NCBI RefSeq assembly: GCF_004027225.2
Contig: NC_044282.2
Location: forward strand, 69,985,787-70,049,786
Length of the DNA: 64,000 nucleotides
Source of the DNA: Strigops habroptila
Lineage: Eukaryota; Chordata; Aves; Psittaciformes; Psittacidae
Direction: 5' to 3'
This document shows, piece after piece, positions 11,201 to 18,437 of this stretch. The position numbers and the translations under genes are program-made. Within the stretch, counting starts at the first letter, position 1; each line of letters opens with the position of its first letter. Below the pieces are notes generated by a model. That model did not search any database. It was given only the letters and a program-made list of their open reading frames with translations, and was not told the origin of the DNA.

Positions 11201-13650
11201 CAAAGGAAATGCAGCAGACAGAATGAATCTAAGCAAATCCTTAGAAAAACAAGAAGAATACACATAATGTGTGAACCACCAGGAAAGTCACTGAACTGTC
11301 ACAGATGAAAAAAGACCAAATATTAAGACATCAAAAAATGATGAAAAACTCCCTTCAACTGTACAAGGAAAAAAAAGCCAGCCAGACCAAAATACTTTGC
11401 TGTGGTGAAAAAACAAAACCAAAAAAGCACAAGAAACACAGCTCTATTACAATAGCTACTATTTGGTAACAAGACTCAGTTTCATGGAATACTACATCTG
11501 TTGCAAGCCTCTAAAGGAAACTGTAGAAAAGGAAATATGAAGAGAAGCAAATAAGGCAGAAAAACTCCTTTCAGAAACTATATGTATTTATATATTAAAA
11601 AAAGAATCTTGACATGGTATTTGTAGTATTTCAACATCTAAATTTTTGCTAGAAAGCCTGTACAAGAAAACATGGTCTGCAATTAAACAGATAGGTTCCC
11701 TGTAGCTAGAGCGAGATGTGCTTCATAAATAATGTGGTACAATATCTTTCTTTCCCAAATTTGACATGAAGGGGAATGGTAGACACTCAGAAGCAGCCAG
11801 GAAACATGGCCTCCCAGTGAGTGAGCTAAAGTGTTCTCTGCCAGCTGATGAATGGCATCTTACCTTAGCAAAGAAGCAGCTTCCTGTGGCGAGGGAATTT
11901 GGAACACAGTGGGAATGAGGAACTGAAAACTCCTGCTGCTACTAACAAAACAGCTGCAAACTATTCACACGCTGCCCATCTTTGCGTGCCTTTGCCATGT
12001 GTGGGGTGAAGTGGGCACCTGAAAAAGGCAGAAACAAGAACACAAATATCAATTAAGGAACTCTCTAAAATAATATTAACTATTCTTGTAGTTCAAAATT
12101 AGCTATCACGATATAAAAGAGAATTTTCAGAACTTTCCAGTCCTTAGGTATCGGAGTCAAACACTGTCCAGCCCAGACCCAGCACTCCTCAGGTTCTGAC
12201 AGCTGATCTGAAGCTTGGGATGAGCAGTGTAATACTCAGCTACTCACATAGTAAAGTATTTCTAGTTTGAAAAGACATACCAAAGTCTTCACATTCTGCA
12301 GTTTCAGGATTTTTAGGCCCACTGGTGCCAATTCTTCCACTCAACCTTTGGAAACTATTCTTCCAATGAGTTAGCACATTTCTAGCTCATTGTTATCTAC
12401 ACTCCTTCATTCATGAACTGCCAATTCAACTTTCAAGTTCAACAATCCACTTTTAAAAACGTTACCCATTCACCACACAACTGCATAGAACTAGAGGAAT
12501 GAGAGATTCTGAGGAACACCAGAGTGCTTGTTACAGGCTACTATGTTTTTGCATTGCCGAATGCTATTTTTATCCCCTTTTTTTAAGTTTTGTGGAACAG
12601 CACATTGAACACTGCATTCAGCCGTTCCACAAAAATTTTAAAAAATGTTATATTCCTTTTTGTATGGAGATCAGGTATTAAGAACTTGTGACTACAGTGC
12701 TAAACTTTGCAACTACACACAAAATTAAAAACAAACCCATCCATTAACACATGGATATAAGACAAGATATTCTTGACAGTGATTGCAGGAATAAGGGGGG
12801 TTGGGGAGAAGAGTGAATACAGCAAAGGTGCAGAACAGGACAGCTGAAGGAAAAATTGAGGTCAGGTAACAGTTTTCATGAACAAGTTTTGGTCAGGGCA
12901 ACACTGTCAGCCTGCAGGAAGGCTCAGACAGGTATGCGCAGAAATAAAGCAGAGCAATTGCAACGGGACTTGAGGAAGAAAAAGAAGACTGATATACACA
13001 TAGGGTTGGAAAGGACCTTAAAGCTGATCCAGTTCTAACCCCCTGCCATGGGCAGGGACACCTTCCACTAGAGCAGGCTGCTCCAAGCCCCATCCAACCT
13101 GGCCTTGAACACTGCCAGGGATGGAGCATTTACCGCTTCTTTGGGCAACCTGTTCCAGTGCCTCACCACCCTCACAGTAAAGAACTTCCTCCTTATAGCT
13201 GACCTAAATCTCCTCTGTTTAAATTTAAACCCATCACCCCTTGTCCTATCGCTACAGTCCCTGATGAAGAGTCCCTCCCCAGCATCCTTGTAGGTCCCCT
13301 TCAGATACTGGGAGCTGCTCTAAAGTCCTCACGCAGCTTCTCTTCTCCATCCTGTCTTCTTATAGCAGGTACTCTTACCATGTTCCAACCCTGACCATTC
13401 TATGACTGTATGAGTTTTACGCCTGGTCAGACCTTTAGAGGCTCGCTCCTCACCAAGCCGGGAGGGGGTGCTGGCGGGAGGGGCGGCGCCTCAGGAACCA
13501 CCTCAAGGAACCGCCGCAGCTCCCCCAGACCGTACCCTCACACATTCATCCGGGGAGGAAAGCGAGACTGAACACCGAGGCGCGGCCACTGCCCCCAGAG
13601 CCCCCCGGCTGAGGGTCCCCGCAAGGCTGCCGCCGTAGTCGCGCCATACC
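8241..13650 (-). CDS. SLX4IP: SLX4IP, 5' part only (gene span seen in this window, partial)
   Basis: SLX4IP binds the SLX4 structure-specific nuclease scaffold and takes part in telomere maintenance. Only the gene's 5' end is here. The coding start is in the exon at 8241-8289, whose nine codons read MASNKFVIK and agree with the SLX4IP amino terminus as I recall it (MASKKF-V-K). A probable untranslated first exon ends at 13650 in the CpG island, giving a first intron of about 5.4 kb. The identification rests on nine residues plus position: the gene sits head to head with MKKS, as in other vertebrates. Later exons lie left of position 1 or were not recognised; I searched 1-8240 on the minus strand by eye without finding the next coding exon. 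Short exons could have been missed. Confidence 0.8.
8453..8480. repeat. Perfect 11-bp inverted repeat (hairpin)
   Basis: TTTAGCTACCA is followed by a six-base spacer CAGAAA and then TGGTAGCTAAA. It lies about 165 bases upstream of the SLX4IP start-codon exon on the sense strand. Confidence 0.85.
10962..11133 (+). mobile_element. CR1 LINE 3' end fragment
   Basis: The order GCCCAGGGAGGTTGTGGATG, GGTGTTCAAGGCCAGGCTGG, GGAACTAGATGATCTTAAGG and a terminal ATTCTATG repeat is diagnostic of the CR1 3' end. It is 5'-truncated and inserted in SLX4IP intron 1 in the orientation opposite to that gene. Confidence 0.95.
11864..12018 (-). other. Candidate alternative or cryptic 5' UTR exon within SLX4IP intron 1
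   Basis: On the minus strand, a strong acceptor (TCTGCCTTTTTCAG) immediately precedes 12018 and a near-consensus donor (CTAAG|GTAAGA) follows 11864, framing a 155-base exon-sized block. Its only notable reading frame is a short one starting ACATGG and stopping after 18 codons, so if used it would be a leader exon with an upstream ORF. The call rests on splice-site quality alone. Confidence 0.3.
13001..13372 (-). mobile_element. CR1 LINE 3' fragment (longer copy)
   Basis: Read on the minus strand it shows the end of the CR1 reverse-transcriptase ORF region and the 3' UTR. The 3' terminus is at the 13001 side (TAGGGTTGGAAAGGACCTTA). The copy lies directly beside the CpG island. Confidence 0.9.
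13378..13411 (+). mobile_element. Very short CR1 3' terminus, opposite orientation
   Basis: TGTTCCAACCCTGACCATTC followed by an ATGACTGTATGA tail resembles the last bases of CR1 in plus orientation. It abuts the minus-strand copy at 13001-13372. With only about 34 bases the assignment is moderate. Confidence 0.6.
13460..13483 (+). other. Potential G-quadruplex in CpG island
   Basis: Four runs of at least three G (13460-13462, 13464-13468, 13476-13478, 13480-13483) have loops of 1, 7 and 1 bases. This fits the standard quadruplex pattern on the plus strand, at the SLX4IP side of the island. Confidence 0.5.
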
Positions 13651-13790
13651 TCCTCCAACGGTTTCTAACGGCTCCGCTGCCCTCACGCACGACCCCATCC
13701 AAAATGGCCGCCGGCTGTAGCCGCCGCCCGCCCTACTCTGCCCGAACGCAAAATGGCCGCCGGCGCAACCGCACACGGGCTGCTGATGTC
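13651..13790 (-). other. SLX4IP: Probable SLX4IP untranslated exon 1 (5' boundary uncertain)
   Basis: On the minus strand the CpG island offers a good splice donor, GGAG|GTATGG, with the last exon base at 13650. Transcription from the shared promoter would give a short GC-rich leader exon running right from there. The transcription start is not visible; 13790 is a rough guess placed after the two AAAATGGC motifs. RNA evidence would be needed to fix the limits. Confidence 0.5.
13701..13764 (+). promoter_or_regulatory. Pair of YY1-like AAAATGGC motifs
   Basis: The 15-base string AAAATGGCCGCCGGC occurs at 13701-13715 and again at 13750-13764. It resembles the YY1 consensus AANATGGCGGC with one change. 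YY1 sites commonly sit at or just after transcription starts, so these may mark the SLX4IP start region. Confidence 0.5.
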
Positions 13791-13879
13791 TCCCCGGGAG
13801 AGAGCGGGCACGTAACGCCGGGCTCGGCCAATGGCGGGCGATGAGCCGCGCTTCCGGGCCGCGCCGCTTCCTGCCATTG

Positions 13880-13975
13880 GGGGGCTTGAACCTGCAGCCC
13901 CTGGGCCCGTCCCGCTGAGGAGCCGGCGGCCGGGCAGCCGCGTCGTCCCCTCGCTTCCCCGGGGCCAGAGCCGAG
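13880..13975 (+). other. MKKS: Probable MKKS untranslated exon 1 (5' limit uncertain)
   Basis: The donor CCGAG|GTGAGC sets the 3' limit at 13975. The transcription start is not visible and is placed roughly after the CCAAT/ETS cluster. Splicing would join it to the uMKKS1 exon at 15078, removing an intron of about 1.1 kb. Confidence 0.5.
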
Positions 13976-14432
13976 GTGAGCGCCGGGAGGGCGGCTGGGC
14001 AGCCCCTTCCTCACCCGCAGCGACTTGCTGCGTGAGGGTGCGCCGCTCCCTTCGCTCACCCCGGACCGCCTCAGCCGTCCGCGCTGCAAGGTCGTTGTGA
14101 CACGGGACGCGGGGGACTGTCGGCTGGGGACTGGGGGGTCTCTGCTGCCCGCCCACCGGCCGCCACGGGACGGGCTGCTTGGGCCGGGCCGCAGCGTCTC
14201 CTCAGCAGCCGGAGCGCGGCTGCCTCACGCGTACCGGCCGCCTCCGTGGCTCTGGAGTCTCCTTTGCCTTGTGTGACAAGTGGTGTCGAGCTGTGAAATC
14301 CCCACGGCATGGTGGAGGGGTAGGACATGGTAATCCTGCGGGTGGATGGGGTTGGGGCGCTGCAGGAACATTTACTCTCTGTAGCTTATTTAAAGACATT
14401 ATTTTGGTATAAAACCTCAGTATACATACCTT

Positions 14433-14453
14433 CCCCCCCCCCCCCCCCCCCCC
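14433..14453 (+). repeat. Run of 21 C
   Basis: An uninterrupted C homopolymer is followed by ATTTTAG, so it looks like an acceptor's pyrimidine tract. It lies in the first MKKS intron. Its length is likely variable between individuals and prone to sequencing error. Confidence 0.9.
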
Positions 14454-14744
14454 ATTTTAGGTATTAATGAAATCCTGTGGGAAATAGAGGTTTATATATC
14501 CTTTTTACATAAGGATTGATTTATTGTGTTTGTACTGATACTGTTGTCACCTCTGAAGACCAGGAGTTAAGGTAGTCAGCGTAACTGCTACTCTAGGCAA
14601 TGTAAAGTGATGTAAGAAGCACTGCATCTTTGGCCTGCAGGTTAACAGTCCCATATTCTGTTAGGAACTCAGTTAGTCAGTGAATTTTACTAGCTATGGG
14701 AGGGAAAAATAGTGTCTTTTGAAACTGCTTTGGTTTAGACTTCA

Positions 14745-14818
14745 AATATTTACTATCCGAGGCAGTAACATTTGTAATTAGAATATTTACTATCTGAAGC
14801 GGTGATATTTGTAATTAG
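14745..14818 (+). repeat. 37-bp tandem duplication
   Basis: Two adjacent 37-base units (14745-14781 and 14782-14818) differ at five positions, and every difference is a transition. It lies in the first MKKS intron. Confidence 0.9.
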
Positions 14819-15081
14819 ATAAAGCTTTGTTACATTTAAGATTTAGCATGCCAAAGCTTGAAGCAAATGCAACAATTAACATTTCAAGATGTTAATTTTA
14901 TAGCTTTTTTTACTTTTTGAAGTTCGCAAAGTAGGACTTTCTTGCCTCATTTTGTGTTTTAATCATCTGCTGCACTGTAATTAAAGATACTAAGATTCAG
15001 GTCCATCTGTGCTGTTATTATAGAGTAAAAGAAGGATTTCTAGAATATGTTTAAAATAATAAATTATCTTTACCTAGGTAG

Positions 15082-15105
15082 ATGCCAGTTTGCAATGGGT
15101 CTTAA
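15082..15105 (+). CDS. Seven-codon upstream ORF overlapping the uMKKS1 start
   Basis: This frame starts four bases into the leader exon and reads MPVCNGS before stopping at 15103-15105, nine bases past the uMKKS1 ATG and in a different frame. The start context is weak (T at -3, C at +4), so most scanning ribosomes should pass it to the stronger uMKKS1 ATG. If used, it would reduce uMKKS1 synthesis. A short extra upstream frame, called uMKKS0, has I believe been noted in mammals; equivalence is not established here. Confidence 0.5.
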   Translation: MPVCNGS

Positions 15106-15286
15106 AACCATCTGGAAGGACTACAAAGTTCTGATTGTTATGGGAACTGGCCTTGTGCTGGTGCACTGGGGCTGGTTTCATATCAAGTCCAGCCCTCTTT
15201 TCCAAGTGAAGACAGAGGAAATTGTTCCAGAACCTGGGATTGTGGCATACGTGTTGCAAAGTGAGCGCAAAAATAAAGAAAAATAG
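15095..15286 (+). CDS. MKKS: uMKKS1 microprotein, 63 aa (upstream ORF of MKKS)
   Basis: This is a 63-residue protein encoded in the MKKS leader. The mammalian uMKKS1 has the same length and was reported as mitochondrial-membrane located; translation of the upstream frames lowers MKKS output. Here the ATG has a strong context (G at -3, G at +4). Residues 1-10 are basic with two aromatics (MGLKTIWKDY). Residues 11-30 form one hydrophobic segment (VLIVMGTGLVLVHWGWF). Residues 31-63 are soluble, with VPEPGIVAYVLQ in the middle and a basic KNKEK tail. There is no cleavable signal. An in-frame ATG further upstream (15047) lies in the intron before the acceptor at 15077, so it is not used in the spliced mRNA. 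The reading frame is clean and ends in the same exon. The function beyond localisation is unknown. Confidence 0.88.
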   Translation: MGLKTIWKDYKVLIVMGTGLVLVHWGWFHIKSSPLFQVKTEEIVPEPGIVAYVLQSERKNKEK

Positions 15287-16137
15287 CATTAGAGCTATGT
15301 ACTGTGGGTAAGTTGCCTAATTAGTTGTATCTATGTCTTTGAGGCAGGAAATGAGTCCATTAAATGCGACTTTTCTAACAGATAGTGTTGCTGCTCCAAC
15401 TTTAGTCTTCCAGAATTTTATTCTTTTTTAGCAGCTGAGTTCATCTAGTAGTTGCATCGACCCAAAAAATGTATCATAACTGTCAAAAACTACTGTTATG
15501 TGATCCATGTGATAGGATCAATTAAGTGATGGTATTATCAGTCTTAAAGATGATTAAAACCAAACTCTTTACTTCCAGGCAACAGCATCCTTTCAGGTTC
15601 AAAACTGCCCAGAAATAACTGTGACATGGTAACATATTCCGTGTTGTTAGTAGGGATGGTAATTACAGTAGAAAACAAAAGGAAGTGTGAAGCCTGAATA
15701 CTGTAGAGATTACATAGAAATGTAAATGAATATCCCTTTAAGTTTTGAAGTGTTTAAGATCTGGAAAAAAAATATTGTTTGTTATGCATCTTGAAGTGAG
15801 AAATCTTTCTTTCAGAGGCAGGAGTTTCAAGTTGTTTGAACATGAAAAGCTTTTGTTTCTGAAGTGGTTGCCTGCGAAGCAGTGCTTAGTAGCTTAGTTC
15901 TTTTGTTCTTGAGTATAACCAGGTTAACATCACTATACCTTTGATACTTTCATACAATTCAGTGTGGTTTATAGTGGCCTGTTACTTGTAGACCTACATG
16001 TAAAACAGTATATAAACTGGTGGTCAGTATTGAAGTCATTAAGACATGTATAGTTTGTGTACTGTGTGCTTGAAGTATATATCATACAGCTTTTCTCAAT
16101 TAAAAAGCATTATATCATATATAGGTAATTGTATGAG

Positions 16138-16905
16138 GTTCAAAGCTCAGAGCTGTGTCTTGCACTTAGGTTACAACTCCTCCATGCAATGCTACAGGTT
16201 TGGGGAAGAGTGGCAGGAAAGCTGCCTGGTGAAAAAGGACCTGGGGGTGTTGGTCGATAGCTGGCTGAGTATGGCCAGCAGTTTGCCCAGGCAGCCAAGA
16301 AGCCACCAGCATCCTAGCCTGTATCAGCAATAGTGTGGCAGCAGGGCCAGGGCAGTGATCATCCCCCTGCACTGGGCACTGGTGAGGCTGCACCTCGAAT
16401 CCTGTGTTCAGTTCTGGGACCCTCACTGTGAGAGAGACGTTGAAGTGTTGGAGTGGGTCCAGAGAAGGGCAACGGAGCTGGTAAAGGGTCCAGACACAAG
16501 TCTTACGAGGAGCAGCTGAGGGAAGTGGGGTGGTTTAGGCTGGAAAAAAAGACAGTTTAGGGGAGGCCTCCTCAGTCTCTTCAGCTACCTGAAAGGGGGC
16601 TGCAGCAAGGTGGGGGTTGGTCTCTTCTCCTAAGTAATAAGTGATAGGACAAGAGGAAATGGCCTCAAGCTGCGCCAGGGGAGGTTTATGTTGGATATTA
16701 GGAAAAACGTCTTCACAGAGAGAGTAATCAGGCATTGGGACAGGCTGCCCAGGGCAGTGGTGGAGTCACTGTCCCTGGAGGTATTTAGAAGATGTGTAGA
16801 TGTGGTCTTGGGAACATGGTTTAGTGGTGGACTTGGCAGTGCTGGGTTAATGGTTGGACTTGATGATCTTAAAGGTTTTTTCCAACCTAAATGATTCTGT
16901 CATTG
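16138..16905 (+). mobile_element. CR1 LINE, 3' portion with decayed ORF2 C-terminus
   Basis: This is the longest CR1 copy in the window. It translates in pieces to the CR1 ORF2 carboxyl end (for example [19 protein letters not shown]) broken by stops and frameshifts. It is followed by the typical 3' UTR with TGGACTTGATGATCTTAAAG and TCCAACCTAAATGATTCTG. It lies between the two MKKS leader exons, in gene orientation, ending about 97 bases before the uMKKS2 exon. Confidence 0.95.
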
Positions 16906-17051
16906 TCCTTATGTGAGCTTTTTTGTGAAATGCAAAATAACATTTCAAGCTATGCAATACTGTCATAAGATTATCCTAATACCTTTTTGTGTTTTATTGT
17001 AGGTATAACTAGCTCTTGAAGCTTTTCATCTGTGTTTTGCCAGAAGAAAAG

Positions 17052-17201
17052 ATGAGGAAAGCTAACTGGAATAGAAAGAACTTTTTGCTTGTGGTGGGAC
17101 TGTCGGTTATAGGTGTCCATTTTGGAAGCATGCTCGTAAACTTTGTTGCAAAAAAATCTGCTCATTCACATTCAGAAACTAAAAAAGATCGTCATGAATG
17201 A
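17052..17201 (+). CDS. MKKS: uMKKS2 microprotein, 49 aa (second upstream ORF of MKKS)
   Basis: This 49-residue frame corresponds to mammalian uMKKS2 (about 50 residues), reported as a mitochondrial-membrane protein. The start context is good (A at -3). The layout is a short basic head (MRKANWNRKN), a hydrophobic segment at residues 11-32 (FLLVVGLSVIGVHFGSMLV) and a polar tail rich in His, Lys and Ser. This basic/hydrophobic/polar plan suits a small single-pass inner-membrane protein. Its membrane segment aligns with that of uMKKS1, sharing L, V, G and V-H-x-G at the same spacing. It ends 245 bases before the MKKS start codon. The biochemical role is unknown. Confidence 0.88.
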   Translation: MRKANWNRKNFLLVVGLSVIGVHFGSMLVNFVAKKSAHSHSETKKDRHE

Positions 17202-17426
17202 AATAGTTTGCTGCTTTCATTGTGTCAATTTCACAATAGGATTTTAAACCTCATTTTAAGAGCTAGAGCATGAGCAGTCACAAGGAATGTTGTTATTGTA
17301 CTGTATGCACTGTCTCACCGTTAATATGATCCTTAGTTGCAAAGAATTCAAATGTTCTACTTTAAATTTTAAAAGTGCTATGAATTATAGATCCAAGTAA
17401 AAATGAAATCTGTTTTGTTGGCCAGA

Positions 17427-17432
17427 ATTAAA
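17427..17432 (+). promoter_or_regulatory. Possible poly(A) signal ATTAAA before the MKKS start codon
   Basis: ATTAAA ends 14 bases before the MKKS ATG. Mammalian MKKS is reported to make short transcripts carrying only the upstream frames by alternative polyadenylation; this site could serve the same end. The downstream GU-rich element is weak, so the call is tentative. Confidence 0.35.
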
Positions 17433-17446
17433 ACCTCACTTTGAAA

Positions 17447-18437
17447 ATGTCTCGTCTTGAAGCTAAAAAGCCTCCGTTATTTATTACTGAACCTTTAACT
17501 AAAGATGGAGTTAGTCAGTCACTGTCTCTGCTGAGTGGAATACTAAAATCTTGCTATGGTCCTGCTGGTCGGCTCAAACAGCTCCACAATGGTGTGGGAG
17601 GCTATGTTTGTACAACTTCACAATCTTCAGCTATACTCAGTCGTCTTCCTGTCAGTCATCCTGTGTTAGGTGTTTTGATGGCCTCTGTACAGAACCATGT
17701 ATCCCGCTTCAGTGACTGCGGTTTATTTACTGCCATTCTCTGTTGTAGTTTGATTGAAAACTTTAAAAGCCTAAACATTGCGTCTTGCACTGTCATTAAA
17801 ATAAGCAAGCATCTTTTGAGTTTCTGTATGGACTACCTCAAATCTGAGGCCTGTGGTTGCAGAGTGGCTGTGGATTTTAGCAGTGTCGAGACTCTTCTTT
17901 GTTTGGTACGTAGCATATTAAGAAGCAAACCTGCTTGCATGCTTAATAAAACAGAGGTTGATCATCTCACCACACTGATTGTAAAGGCTTTTCTATTTAC
18001 TGTTCCATGTCATGCTGAGAGTAATGCTGTTTTAGGAAAGTGTGTAATAGTACCCATGAAAGGTAGAAGAGTTGTGGATTCTACAGTTCTTCCTGGACTA
18101 CTGATAGAAACACCAGAAATTCAATTGGCAAACCCGCTTACTATCAAAAGAACTAGTTCAAACACGATCAAGATAGCACTTTTCTGTGTGTCCATGTCAG
18201 GAGACAGCTTCAACCCTGAAGAAGGAACTATAACTGTCCATCACGGAATTTCTCTAGAAATGTCAGAGCTGAATCAGTTGCTTGACGTAGGAAAGCAGCT
18301 TGTTAATGATGAGGTTGGCCTTGTAGTGTGTCAGAAAGTTATCCATCCATCCTTGAAGCAGTATCTGAAAGAGAACAGTGTCATGGCTGTGGACAGAGCT
18401 GGACTATCTCTGATGGAACCCCTGAGTCGGATGACAG
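17447..18437 (+). CDS. MKKS: MKKS coding exon 1 (residues 1-330 plus one base)
   Basis: This exon encodes the amino-terminal equatorial, intermediate and most of the apical domain. It ends in phase 1 within the glycine codon of RMTG. Reading on into the intron stays open for only 18 more codons, to a TGA ending at 18493. Confidence 0.97.

Larger units (their letters stand above)
8290..13650 (-). other. SLX4IP intron 1
   Basis: This intron holds a perfect 11-bp hairpin (8453-8480), a G-rich tract on the sense strand (8394-8409), an A-run near 10123, a candidate cryptic exon (11864-12018), and CR1 fragments at 10962-11133, 13001-13372 and 13378-13411. No coding exon was recognised. Confidence 0.55.
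13440..14280. promoter_or_regulatory. CpG island, probable bidirectional SLX4IP/MKKS promoter
   Basis: GC- and CpG-rich DNA rises sharply from the AT-rich surroundings and holds the first donors of both genes: SLX4IP at 13650 on minus and MKKS at 13975 on plus. Between them lie a CCAAT box on plus (13828-13832), an inverted CCAAT (ATTGG, 13876-13880), an ETS-type CTTCCGG (13851-13857) and two AAAATGGCCGCCGGC blocks (13701, 13750) resembling YY1 sites. No TATA box is seen. This is the usual make-up of a housekeeping two-way promoter. The long open frames here are a by-product of GC content. Confidence 0.85.
15078..15307 (+). other. MKKS: MKKS leader exon 2 (carries uMKKS1)
   Basis: The acceptor TTTACCTAG precedes 15078 and the donor GTGG|GTAAGT follows 15307. 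The exon holds a seven-codon upstream frame (15082-15105), the uMKKS1 frame (15095-15286) and an AATAAA at 15272-15277 inside the last uMKKS1 codons. Confidence 0.8.
17003..18437 (+). other. MKKS: MKKS exon 3: uMKKS2 leader frame plus first main coding exon
   Basis: The acceptor TTTTATTGTAG precedes 17003 and the donor ATGACAG|GTAAC follows 18437. The exon contains the uMKKS2 frame, a 245-base gap, and the first 330 codons plus one base of MKKS. No ATG precedes the uMKKS2 start in this exon, so transcripts starting here or splicing into it would meet uMKKS2 first. Confidence 0.88.

Noticed and set aside
12856-13293. Open frames on both strands next to the CpG island.
   Set aside because: They fall in a reverse-oriented CR1 copy.
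13546-14412. Many overlapping open frames on both strands of the CpG island, up to 157 codons.
   Set aside because: Stop codons are rare in GC-rich DNA; the frames are Arg/Pro/Ala-rich, overlap on opposite strands and match no family.
15047-15094. A 16-codon amino-terminal extension of uMKKS1 from an upstream in-frame ATG.
   Set aside because: The acceptor CTAG ending at 15077 lies inside it, so this ATG is intronic in the spliced mRNA, and the 63-codon form matches the mammalian length.
16046-16894. Open frames such as the one with [19 protein letters not shown], which look like protein-coding sequence.
   Set aside because: They are remnants of the CR1 ORF2 end, broken by stops and frameshifts, not a host gene.
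17441-17446. A two-codon upstream extension of the MKKS frame (TTG AAA).
   Set aside because: TTG is not a likely start; the ATG at 17447 gives the amino terminus known for MKKS.
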